This document shows, one piece after another, positions 11,051-20,790 of a stretch of 64,000 nt of DNA. The translations under genes were made by a program, and so were the position numbers. The stretch's first letter is position 1. Each line of letters starts with the position of its first letter. The notes beneath the pieces were generated by a model. It was not told where the DNA came from, ran no database searches, and was given only the letters and a program-made list of their open reading frames with translations. The DNA lies in contig JAJKFL010000005.1 of assembly GCA_021186555.1 (NCBI GenBank), forward strand, positions 49,383,635-49,447,634, given 5' to 3'. The stretch is from Reticulitermes speratus (lineage: Eukaryota > Arthropoda > Insecta > Blattodea > Rhinotermitidae).

Positions 11051-11406
11051 TCAAAGTGTCAAAATACATAGCAATCCGTCTTGCAAAACCTTTCCGTATG
11101 ACCACTCATAAACGTCTTATAACTCGATGTTACATTATCTGTTCAGTTCAGTAGTCGTCATTAAACAAACAACACAAAGATACGGAGTTCTGGCGTACTA
11201 CCAACGGTGCTTTTACCATACTTCATGAACAGCTGACCCAAAACAGAGCACAAACATTGGTTTTAAGTCACCCATATCCACCTTCTTAAGCAAATACAGC
11301 TAATACACAACTTTTCTCTTTCCAGAGACGCGTAAAGGTCCAAACTAAGATGAAGAAAACATCAACGCCGAAAGTAAACAATTAGTGACGTCACATCTAG
11401 ACAACC

Positions 11407-11718
11407 ATGGTGAAGTGCAAAGTGGTAGACAGTGTTCCAGCGGTTCAGGTAGCAGACAGAGGACAACTGAATTCAGAGCATATTATAATACCTGAGACGG
11501 GCAGAAAGAACAGTACCAGTGGTCGCGCTAGTAGCCATGTGAGTTCCTACGGATTCCGTCTTCAGGAACAAACCCACGGCGAGGCGTGCAGTGTCGGCGA
11601 TAAGGAGAGGGACACCGCGACATCCGTCAGTGCGTACTCGACGTACAAACAGCGTATAGATTCGATGTTCGATGAAACTAGGTCACAAATGTCATGTTAC
11701 GGCGCGGACCAGCGGTAG
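11407..11718 (+). CDS. PTB-domain protein, N-terminal segment (frame 1)
   Basis: The ATG has a good context (ACAACCATGG). About 70 bp upstream is a pyrimidine-rich acceptor (TTTTCTCTTTCCAG, ending near 11325), so a 5' non-coding exon may lie further left. The segment of 103 codons is polar and disordered-looking, with KQRIDSMFDETRS near the end. It runs into TAG at 11716. The sequence that clearly continues the protein, RLEKILPVMGV, is in the next frame. I take this as the N terminus of the PTB protein described in the two entries below, broken by a frame change between about 11670 and 11715. Function unknown. Confidence 0.6.
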   Translation: MVKCKVVDSVPAVQVADRGQLNSEHIIIPETGRKNSTSGRASSHVSSYGFRLQEQTHGEACSVGDKERDTATSVSAYSTYKQRIDSMFDETRSQMSCYGADQR

Positions 11719-12670
11719 CATCCGGCTGGAAAAGATTCTGCCTGTGATGGGAGTCACTGACGATGAAGAAGGGAAACAGAAGAGAATCAACAACACAGTT
11801 CAGGCGAGGATAGAGAAAATGTTCGCTGAGATGGCTCAAACCGGTGGTGGGGGTACAACAAAGGAAATTATAGCCAGGAAATTGTCAAGCAACGCATCGC
11901 CGTCGCCGTCACCCACCCAACAGTCGCCCTCGATCAACAGTTTCCCAGTGGATTATCTCGGATCGGTTCCTCTACCAGATAAAGTGACTTCACTACACGG
12001 CCTCCAAGAACCTTTAAAAAATTTATATTTTGCTTATCGCCGTGCTATGGAAACACAGCATGATCGTATAGACAGTGATCTGAGAATGAGGGGCACGTTA
12101 GAAATTAATTCAAGTGGTTTGAAAGTGCATCACATAGGTCACGACAAAGGTGAACTTGAACAATTGAATCCATTTCCTACAATTGCAGTGTGGGCGGCTG
12201 TAAAATTCGTGTGTCGTGTCCCTGGGTCACGCAACGGCATGGAATACGCGTTCCTGCCACTGATAGCAGACCCTGACGCCATAGATAAAGGAGCATTATT
12301 TCAACCGTTAAACGCAATAGACGAAAAGACAATTGTCTCAACAACACAAAAACAAGGTACTGAAACACAATACAACCACCATTCGCCTATGTTCGCAGTG
12401 GTAATGAGAAAAATGGGAGTTTCCAAGCAACTGGAGTGTCATGGGTTTGTCTGCGCATGCTCTGAAGACGCCATTGTTATAGCAGCTAATTTGTATCAAG
12501 CGTTGATGAACAACATGCAGAACGGGGGTACTACCAACGGAACCAAAAGCTCTAAAACACAAAAAAAACCGGCCGACAAATCAAAATGGCGTAAATTATA
12601 TACGTTCGGCAGGCGACAGCACTATGACGGTGGCTTCCAGCAAAAGCCAGTCAGAGGCTGTAAGCAATGA
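11672..12670 (+). CDS. PTB-domain protein, phosphotyrosine-binding domain segment (frame 2)
   Basis: Residues of roughly 90-278 of this frame form a PTB/PID domain. They open with FPVDYLGSVPLPD (the typical YLG strand), pass through GTLEINSSGLKVHHIG and AVWAAVKFVCR, and end in CHGFVCACSEDAIVIAANLYQALM, the usual C-terminal helix. PTB domains bind NPxY-type or other peptide motifs and act as cytoplasmic adaptors. A preceding coiled-coil-like stretch reads RINNTVQARIEKMFAEM. The opening ATG at 11672 is probably not a true start, because the protein enters from frame 1. The useful reading leaves this frame near 12,600-12,625, after KSKWRKLYTF. No intron fits at either end. I cannot name the gene. 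Confidence 0.7.
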   Translation: MKLGHKCHVTARTSGSIRLEKILPVMGVTDDEEGKQKRINNTVQARIEKMFAEMAQTGGGGTTKEIIARKLSSNASPSPSPTQQSPSINSFPVDYLGSVPLPDKVTSLHGLQEPLKNLYFAYRRAMETQHDRIDSDLRMRGTLEINSSGLKVHHIGHDKGELEQLNPFPTIAVWAAVKFVCRVPGSRNGMEYAFLPLIADPDAIDKGALFQPLNAIDEKTIVSTTQKQGTETQYNHHSPMFAVVMRKMGVSKQLECHGFVCACSEDAIVIAANLYQALMNNMQNGGTTNGTKSSKTQKKPADKSKWRKLYTFGRRQHYDGGFQQKPVRGCKQ

Positions 12671-15116
12671 CAGTGTCCGCAGTAGCTGCAAGGTCATCGC
12701 TGTTGCACCAGATGGCGTTAAAGAAAACGGGAAGGACAAAAAACATCCTACAGTGACTAAAGTCCCACCTCCCGTTCCTGTAAGACCTCCGAGGAGAATT
12801 AAGAAATCCTCTGCGTCGTCTGCAAGTGATGACGGAGAAGATTTTGTAATACAAAAGAAACCTCCAGAAAAGCCTACCGCTGCTGAATCAACAACTGTGA
12901 AGTGTCCATATACAAGAAATGACAACACTTGTCGTGTGAGTACGGACCTACCTACAGCTAGCAACAAAAACACGACATTAGAAACTCTAAATATGGCTCC
13001 CACAGCTCAGGGAGTCAGAAGAACCGTTTCGGATCGTCAGAATTACAGCAGTATACAGTTATCCAGTGACAATCCAGAAGGCGGCGACATATTGACCAAA
13101 GTGGCAATACCACGCAGTCGCAGTTTCTTAAACGCAGGGGGACCTCTTACCAGGTACAACAGGAGACAAGGCAGTGGAGTGCCTTATGGAAACAACAGTG
13201 GAGGCACAGGAAGCAGTCCTCTAGGGTTTAACGAACTCTTCACGGAGTTCAGACTCCAAGAAGGGCTGAACAACATGGACGACATCCTAGACGCAATCAT
13301 AGATGCTGAAGGAATGTCGTTTAATGATCTGAAACCCATTTACAAAGAATTTCTTATGAAATTAGCAGTAACTCTTACAAAAGACGAGCTATATCAGAGA
13401 AGTAAGAGCATTATGCGAAGGCAGAAGAAGAAACTGGGTCGCAGAAACAGCTGTTATAAAAGGAAGAAGACTTTCGTGGTCGGTGGCGGTGGCCTGAAGA
13501 GAGTCTTCAGGCGGTCGGTAAACAAATTAAAACCGACAAAATCTCGTTTCAACAATTTCGAATTCACATCAGTTCTGTTTCCATCAGATTCCATCAGAAG
13601 TACAAAGAAGGCCAGTAAGAAGATCACGAATCTGGAAACTTCATCTACATCCACTTCATCATATTCTGCCAGAACTTTCAAACTACCACGACAACCAAGC
13701 TTCAACAAAGTCAGTCTTTCAGGTGGTGGCTTTCGGCTACAGAGAAAATCCAGCAGCAGTCGGCGACGGCCACAGCGCGACATTAGCGCCTCAACTTTAA
13801 CCCACAGGCCGCCCCCGATGACCAGCACCTCCGAGGACTCGGACTTCTTCAGCATGGTAAGGTGTGGCAACAACGGCATAAGCAGCATTACAGGAGCCGC
13901 AACAACTATTAACTCCAGCAGAAGAGGTCCAAACAGGTCATCTAGTGGTTATTTTTCGTGCAGCGAATGTAGTTACGACAGCGAATCCTGCACGTGTGTT
14001 TCAGCTGACAAATGTTACTGCTCTTCGGGGGATGCCAAGAAACACCCACAACCAACTGTAAAAGATCTCTCGATGTCGTCATGTGGCTGCGACACAGACA
14101 GCTGCATTGACAGTGACAAATGTTACTGTGCCTGCACTTACCACAATGGCATCAACAAAGTACGCCGCCATCCACAGCAGCAACACCGCAACAGAGCAAT
14201 TCTAGATTCACATCCGACTAACCTCAAACCTAACCACCTCAAAAATCCTAGAAACGACTCTGTATTTAAAAAAATTAACCAAAGCGGGTTTGTAGCTTCT
14301 GAATCCAGTCTGTCGAGAGCAGCATCGCCAACAACAGCTTGGAGGAAAAATGAAAAATATGTGGCATACTCTAAAAAGAAAGATACAAATGCAATTAAAT
14401 CGTCTAAAAGTCTAGATTTCCTTCAGAATAATAACCCACCTCCGTTTCATCCACAGTACTCATCAGTTTGTGATTCCAGAAGATCCGATCGTGGGTCAAG
14501 TCGAAGAATGGATGTTTATGACCTGCTACCAAGAAGACAGTCCTACCAACACAGCCATGCTGCTACACCATGTAGTCAACAGAGAAGAAGTTACAGCTCT
14601 GATAATCTTGCTCTTGATTACGACCTCTTTACAACTAGCTCAAAATCAGACGACGAAGAACCAATTTCACAGGCATCCCAGCGGAAAGTTCTGGTTGTTT
14701 CCGCAAGAGATCCAAGAGGACGAGTCATATACATGGGAGCGTCATGTCGTAGTGATGAGAGGCTACATTCTCGCAGCAAACAGAGGCAGCCGTCTTCATT
14801 ATCCAGTGTGCCGCCTTATGCCAGTGGGAAGAAGCAGCAAAAATGTAAGGGCAACGTTGGGTCCACATCGGCAGCATCTGAAGCGCTGTCCGTCAAGAAG
14901 TCCGCTGAAATAGCAGCTTTGTTTTCCGATGTAAAGTTAACCCACACGGCTGACACCGTTCCCAAGAACGTGACAAATACGGGCTCTACAAGCAAAACTG
15001 GAGAAGTCTTCTACAACACTCTGGAACCTGGTGACTACTTCCTGACATCAAAAACAAGGAATAATAGGAACTGCATGGGAAGTGGTCTAGAGAATTCCCT
15101 TGGGTATCTACCATAA
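12624..15116 (+). CDS. PTB-domain protein, long C-terminal segment (frame 3)
   Basis: An uninterrupted 830-codon frame, rich in Ser, Arg and Lys. It has a proline-rich stretch (PPPVPVRPPRRIKK, residues about 49-62), a helical segment (FNELFTEFRLQEGLNNMDDILDAI, about 200-223) and a basic patch (MRRQKKKLGRRNSCYKRKK, about 264-282). Two cysteine-rich motifs follow: CSECSYDSESCTC...DKCYC near 445-465 and CGCDTDSCIDSDKCYCAC near 487-504. The proline-rich part could bind SH3 domains and the Cys clusters could bind metal; both are inference. An intact ORF this long argues against an old pseudogene. The first Met may not be used, since the protein probably enters from frame 2. The stop is TAA at 15114. 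Confidence 0.7.
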   Translation: MTVASSKSQSEAVSNDSVRSSCKVIAVAPDGVKENGKDKKHPTVTKVPPPVPVRPPRRIKKSSASSASDDGEDFVIQKKPPEKPTAAESTTVKCPYTRNDNTCRVSTDLPTASNKNTTLETLNMAPTAQGVRRTVSDRQNYSSIQLSSDNPEGGDILTKVAIPRSRSFLNAGGPLTRYNRRQGSGVPYGNNSGGTGSSPLGFNELFTEFRLQEGLNNMDDILDAIIDAEGMSFNDLKPIYKEFLMKLAVTLTKDELYQRSKSIMRRQKKKLGRRNSCYKRKKTFVVGGGGLKRVFRRSVNKLKPTKSRFNNFEFTSVLFPSDSIRSTKKASKKITNLETSSTSTSSYSARTFKLPRQPSFNKVSLSGGGFRLQRKSSSSRRRPQRDISASTLTHRPPPMTSTSEDSDFFSMVRCGNNGISSITGAATTINSSRRGPNRSSSGYFSCSECSYDSESCTCVSADKCYCSSGDAKKHPQPTVKDLSMSSCGCDTDSCIDSDKCYCACTYHNGINKVRRHPQQQHRNRAILDSHPTNLKPNHLKNPRNDSVFKKINQSGFVASESSLSRAASPTTAWRKNEKYVAYSKKKDTNAIKSSKSLDFLQNNNPPPFHPQYSSVCDSRRSDRGSSRRMDVYDLLPRRQSYQHSHAATPCSQQRRSYSSDNLALDYDLFTTSSKSDDEEPISQASQRKVLVVSARDPRGRVIYMGASCRSDERLHSRSKQRQPSSLSSVPPYASGKKQQKCKGNVGSTSAASEALSVKKSAEIAALFSDVKLTHTADTVPKNVTNTGSTSKTGEVFYNTLEPGDYFLTSKTRNNRNCMGSGLENSLGYLP

Positions 15117-16358
15117 GAGCTGTAGGGCATTCTAGAATATTTACTAGACAATGACTTCATATTGTAAAACATGTTACATCACACTAAAGTCATAAAGTGG
15201 TTATAGCTCTTGCATCAGGATACATCAAACACGTCACAGCAAAGAAGGAAGAATATCTAACATAGTAACGGACTAGAAATTAATATATGGCAGATATCAA
15301 TTACCTTTCAAGCCAACTGGATTCAGCTTCAATGTATCCTCAAACAGGACCTACTGCAGCATCTAGAAATCACCCTAGAAAATTTACTGTGCTTCCCAGC
15401 AGATGGCAAGTAGTAAAATTATTAATTTATATATGACAAATATGTAATTTATAACTCTGAAAGTGAACGAAATCAAAGGCATGTCACATGACACAAGACC
15501 ACAATATGAATCTTCAACACCAACAAAACCTCAAATGTTATACAGGCATGTGACTGTCAAGAAACAAGGCGTAAGAACCTTCTGCATGAGCTGCTAAATT
15601 CCTACTTCATATTTCCTTCACATTACACAATACCTGCTTACAACTTCCCAAACGAGGTTTTTAATTAAGATAAAAAAAAAAAGGAAACAAGAGCAACAAA
15701 ATGTAAGTGCCTAGTGAGAGGAGAGACCTGGTTATTAATAAGTGTAACAAATCTGTACAACTGGTACGTTAAGCTTCCTCAGTCAAGGTAACTTGATTTC
15801 AATGCATTGGTGAACAGCTACAGTTCTTCCTGAAGAAACTAAACATTCCAGTAAATGATCTCAATTTCCCTGCCGTTCCACACTCCTACAGTTTCACACC
15901 TAGAAACATTAATTGGTCAAATGATCATGCAATGTTACAATCCTACCACGTACATCCTTAATCAGTCATAAAACTAAAACCAACCACATGCATCACTGCT
16001 GACCTCCAACGTGCCTCGGCCCATCTGGGCCATTATCAAGGAGTTCAATACAATACAAGTGCAAGTATCAAATATTTACATATTGATTTTTCTGTCACTC
16101 AATTTCCAAGAAAATGAAGGGTTCAAAGAGCAATGGTGAAGATTTAAATGACACGAAGCACACGGGGTGAGAGAGAGAGAGAGTTTTAAAATGTCAATGT
16201 TAAAGCTTGTTCCATTTTAAAATTTGTAAACGTGTACCGCTTTTGTTTCTTGAAGCCCGAGTTAACTTTACATTCTTACTTTCTTCTTCTAAATTTTGGA
16301 GTAAACTGCAACAATTTGTAATATAAAAAATTGAATGTCCCATTGTACTGAGTGACTT
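15117..16358 (+). other. Probable 3' untranslated region of the PTB gene; no ORF
   Basis: AT-rich sequence with no supported ORF and few repeats directly follows the stop codon. I see no strong AATAAA here; the nearest clear one on this strand is TAATAAAC at about 20,178, beyond the satellite. The 3' end is therefore unresolved. A (GA)n run lies at 16,169-16,181. Confidence 0.35.
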
Positions 16359-16736
16359 GTGGGAACTCTCCTCTTCCCACAAGAGTACACGGTACACTCT
16401 CTGCTTCCGCAGCAGCACGGTTGAGGTGCACTTGCCTCTCTCGGCTTCCCGCGGAAAGCACAGGAGGACCGCACACTAACTGGCCCTCTATTTATACGAG
16501 TCAAAGCAGAACTGTCTGTGTTGCGATTGGCTGCTCGCCGTAGGTTGGTCCCGCCTAGTGGCGGGCGGTTTTCACAGTTGAAGCGAGGGCCAGTTAGTGT
16601 GCGGTCCTCCTGTGCTTTCGGCGGGAAGCCGAGAGAGTCAAGTGCACCTCAACCGTGCTGCTGCGGGCAGCGGAGAAACTGCTGCGGAAGCGGAGAGTGT
16701 ACCGTGTACTCTTGTGGGAAGAGGAGAGTTCCCACA
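16359..16736. repeat. Fold-back repeat with promoter-like spacer
   Basis: The left arm (16359-16488) and right arm (16585-16736) are near-perfect inverted copies. Both contain GGGCCAGTTAGTGTGCGGTCC, a GTGCACCTCAACCGTGCTGCTGCGG segment and GTGGGAAGAGGAGAG. The right arm carries an extra stretch of about 21 bp near 16668-16688. The 96-bp spacer is not palindromic. A T-run of more than 20 follows at about 16743-16766. Confidence 0.8.
16489..16530 (-). promoter_or_regulatory. Candidate Pol II promoter: CCAAT box and TATA box
   Basis: On the minus strand, CCAAT (16530-16526) is followed 30 bp later by TATAAATA (16496-16489). The fold-back arm begins immediately downstream, so a start site would fall about 25-30 bp into the arm. 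Transcription would run leftward, antisense to the 3' flank of the PTB gene. I see no convincing ORF downstream. Only the box spacing supports this. Confidence 0.4.
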
Positions 16737-16792
16737 GACCTCTTTTTTTTTTTTTTTTTTTTTTTTCATACAGTGCAGAGATGTAATATAAT

Positions 16793-16955
16793 AAAAAGGT
16801 AAAGTTGTCCCTGTGCATATCATGAAGACATACAGGTGGAGTAGAGGTATAGCTCCACTCACTCTTAACCTCAGCACTATATTTGCACCCCACCTCCTTT
16901 ACCCAGGGTTAAGAGACCTCAGTACCCACTGGACAGCAGGCTGAATGTTACACAA
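16793..16955 (-). repeat. SINE body fragment (family B)
   Basis: On the plus strand it starts AAAAGGTAAAGTTGTCCCTG and includes GGAGTAGAGGTATAGCTCC; it lacks the tRNA head. The orientation is reverse. Confidence 0.6.
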
Positions 16956-17347
16956 CACATTTGCACAAAATGTGACCATCCCTTAGTGCTGACATGCAGT
17001 CGTACGTTCAAACTGCACAACTGGTCGTACACATGGCTAGTCTCTCACACAACAGGAGAATGACTCCTTCAAAAACACATAACACCACTGAATTCAAATT
17101 TGTACCAACAAATAAAACTTACAGAAATATCAATAATGTGATGATTTATAAACTAGCGCCATACTTTGAAATTCTGACGTAATGTCTGTGCAGGGTAGAA
17201 GTGCTAGGAAGATGTTCCAAATAACGTACTTTTCATTTACTCTGTTCAGAAAGCCCATACTCCTTCTAAGTCATTCCAACATCTAACACCAGATAAATTG
17301 TTTTGTCCATGCTGTTCCTATGTAATACAATAATATCACATAGCTCA

Positions 17348-18995
17348 CATGTTGTTATTCACGTGACACTGCACTCTAAACAACTTGACCGTAACATGAC
17401 TATGTTGTTACTGATGTGACACCACACCCTAAACATGACTGTATGTTGTTACTCATGTGACACCACACCCTAAACATGACTGTATGTTGTTACTCATGTG
17501 ACACCACACCCTAAACATGACTGTATGTTGTTACTCATGTGACACCACACCCTAAACATGACTATGTTGTTACTGATGTGACACCACACCCTTAACATGA
17601 CTGTATGTTGTTACTCATGTGACACCACACCCTTAACATGACTGTATGTTGTTACTCATGTGACACCACACCCTAAACATGACTGTATGTTGTTACTCAT
17701 GTGACACCACACCCTAAACATGACTGTATGTTGTTACTCATGTGACACCACACCCTAAACATGACTGTATGTTGTTACTCATGTGACACCACACCCTAAA
17801 CATGACTGTATGTTGTTACTCATGTGACACCACACCCTAAACATGACTGTATGTTGTTACTCATGTGACACCACACCCTAAACATGACTATGTTGTTACT
17901 GATGTGACACCACACCCTTAACATGACTGTATGTTGTTACTCATGTGACACCACACCCTTAACATGACTGTATGTTGTTACTCATGTGACACCACACCCT
18001 AAACATGACTGTATGTTGTTACTCATGTGACACCACACCCTAAACATGACTGTATGTTGTTACTCATGTGACACCACACCCTAAACATGACTGTATGTTG
18101 TTACTCATGTGACACCACACCCTAAACATGACTGTATGTTGTTACTCATGTGACACCACACCCTAAACATGACTGTATGTTGTTACTCATGTGACACCAC
18201 ACCCTAAACATGACTGTATGTTGTTACTCATGTGACACCACACCCTAAACATGACTGTATGTTGTTACTCATGTGACACCACACCCTAAACATGACTGTA
18301 TGTTGTTACTCATGTGACACCACACCCTAAACATGACTGTATGTTGTTACTCATGTGACACCACACCCTAAACATGACTGTATGTTGTTACTCATGTGAC
18401 ACCACACCCTAAACATGACTGTATGTTGTTACTCATGTGACACCACACCCTAAACATGACTGTATGTTGTTACTCATGTGACACCACACCCTAAACATGA
18501 CTGTATGTTGTTACTCATGTGACACCACACCCTAAACATGACTGCATGTTGTTACTCATGTGACACCACACCCTAAACATGACTGCATGTTGTTACTCAT
18601 GTGACACCACACCCTAAACATGACTGTATGTTGTTACTCATGTGACACCACACCGTAAACATGACTGTATGTTGTTACTCATGACACCACACCCTAAACA
18701 TGACTGTATGTTGTTACTCATGTGACACCACACCCTAAATATGACTGTATGTTGTTACTCATGTGACACCACACCCTAAACATGACTGTATGTTGTTACT
18801 TATGTGACACCACACCCTAAACATGACTGTATGTTGTTACTCATGTGACACCACACCCTAAACATGACTATATGTTGTTACTCATGTGACACCACACCCT
18901 AAACATGACTGTATGTTGTTACTCATGTGACACCACACCCTAAACATAACTATGTTGTTACTCATGTGACACTGCACCCTAAACAACATGACCAC
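17348..18995. repeat. 41-bp satellite array, about 40 copies
   Basis: The consensus unit starts CATGACTGTATGTTGTTACT and continues CATGTGACACCACACCCTAAA. Most copies are nearly identical, while units at the two edges are more diverged. A 39-bp variant (CATGACTATGTTGTTACTGA) occurs at 17395, 17557 and 17883. It is spaced by 162 and 326 bp, exactly four and eight units with one short unit each, which shows higher-order block duplication. Confidence 0.95.
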
Positions 18996-20790
18996 ATGTT
19001 TTATTATATGCTGTACCCATTAATTGTCCTAAATTTGGCTGCTTTCCTTCTCAATATTGCAACGCACAGCAGATAAAGCCTTAAAGAAGGAAAAACAGTG
19101 ACAGCAAGAAATTATTCATTTGATTTTAAAAAATACTGGAAATGAGGATTCAAACTACATCCAAAAACTCTATCATAGTACTTGCAAATCACTTTTAACA
19201 GCCTTGGTTACTGTATATACCGACAAGAATGTGGAATAAATTTCATACAATCTTTGGGTGTTCTCTATTAGGTCTGCCGTAGGTAACAAGAAACAAGTTA
19301 CATGACGATGACCTAACTTGACCTGCAGTGTAGTAAGTCACATTCCAGCAAGAATTATACTGGAATTCTAAAGGCATTACAATATTAATCAGTCTAAATA
19401 TTTGCTATGTATGGGTTTCAAGGAGACTACATTTTTCAGCTAAAATGCCAGAATGAAACTTCTTATCAGCGAGTTGTGATCTTGAAAACACTGTAGTCAC
19501 TGTGAACCCGACATTTACTGCTTGGTTTCTACTGTGTTCTATCAGTAAGTATGTATTATGAGTGAGAAAGTTTCTGTTAATTTTAAAATGTAAGACCCCC
19601 TTTCATGATCACTGACTTCAAATTCACTCTCGCTTAATGCTGTATATCACTGAACCCAGCCAATTATCTGAGTGTTAAATTTCCTCTGATTAAGCATTTC
19701 CTCAGTTAAGTGTTCCAAAGCACTGGTCCTCAAACAAACCTCAAATGGGAGTTTTATTATACCTTCACTTTTCTATATATCTACATTTAATAACTTTTTA
19801 AAATTATTTTATTGTTAAGAAAAGCTGTTCATTATCATTGTGCAAGACGAAAATAATAATGTACTAACTAAATAATATACATGTGTATACTGTTTACAAA
19901 CACAACTACTATGGCAAATAACCTGTCATTGTATAGGACAAAATGTTCCTCGCATGTGAGATAAGCATGTATTGAATTCCTTCATATATGAATCTGATAT
20001 GTATTATAATTTATTGTTGTGAATATATTTAATTTGCCTAAACACTTAGGGAAAGAAATTGAAGTAATTCATAATTAAAAGGGTGCACAAAATGATGAAA
20101 TGGTGACATATATTTCCCTCCCTTATGATTGCCTGTTTACAAGTAAGCAAAGATTTATGTAATTATAAATATTGTGTGTAATAAACATATCAACAATTAT
20201 CAAGTGTTTCATGTACACCACAAAGGTTAAACACTGATCACATGATACAAGAAAAAAACAGAACTGATATAAGTGTTATGCCATTACTTGATAACTGAAA
20301 GTTCAATATGGCAGCAATCACACTTCCTCAAAACATACCTGCATTTACATAAAACTCCATACGTGTTCAGAGTTCACAGATACACAATTTCTGTGAAACT
20401 ACGAGTTTTATGCGCAATGCTCCTGTAGAGTGAAGTTACAGATTGTGGGTTGTCTGGACTTTATAAGAGAAGCACAAACTGCCCCAAGCACAAACAAAAT
20501 AAAAAGTCAATGGTAGCAGCACTAGCCATAGATCAAAATTCCACAAACACAGACACTCAACCTAGCCAGTTCCTTTAACAGATATCACTACCACATCACT
20601 CAGTATCACCACTATTATTACTACCTTCCACTTAACGGATTAAACCCTGACCAATCACACAGCCTTACACTGCCAGAATTTGTGTATGAACCCACACCAA
20701 TGGTTGGTATTATTTTTCAGCTCATGATAGCAGTAGTTCACTCAGGCACTGCCATCAGCTGTTATCAAACATACAAAATAAAAACCAAAT
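18996..20790. other. Intergenic DNA between convergent genes; nothing recognisable
   Basis: AT-rich, no repeats of the window's families and no supported ORF. It may contain the 3' ends of the PTB gene (plus) and HGH1 (minus). TAATAAAC at about 20,178 is a possible plus-strand polyadenylation signal. Confidence 0.35.

Noticed and set aside
16518..16802. Overlapping ORFs on both strands around the fold-back repeat
   Set aside because: They arise from the inverted arms and the T-run; no recognisable protein.
17348..18995. A CRISPR array, because of the regular repeats
   Set aside because: Units are contiguous 41-bp copies without unique spacers, in an insect genome; this is a satellite.
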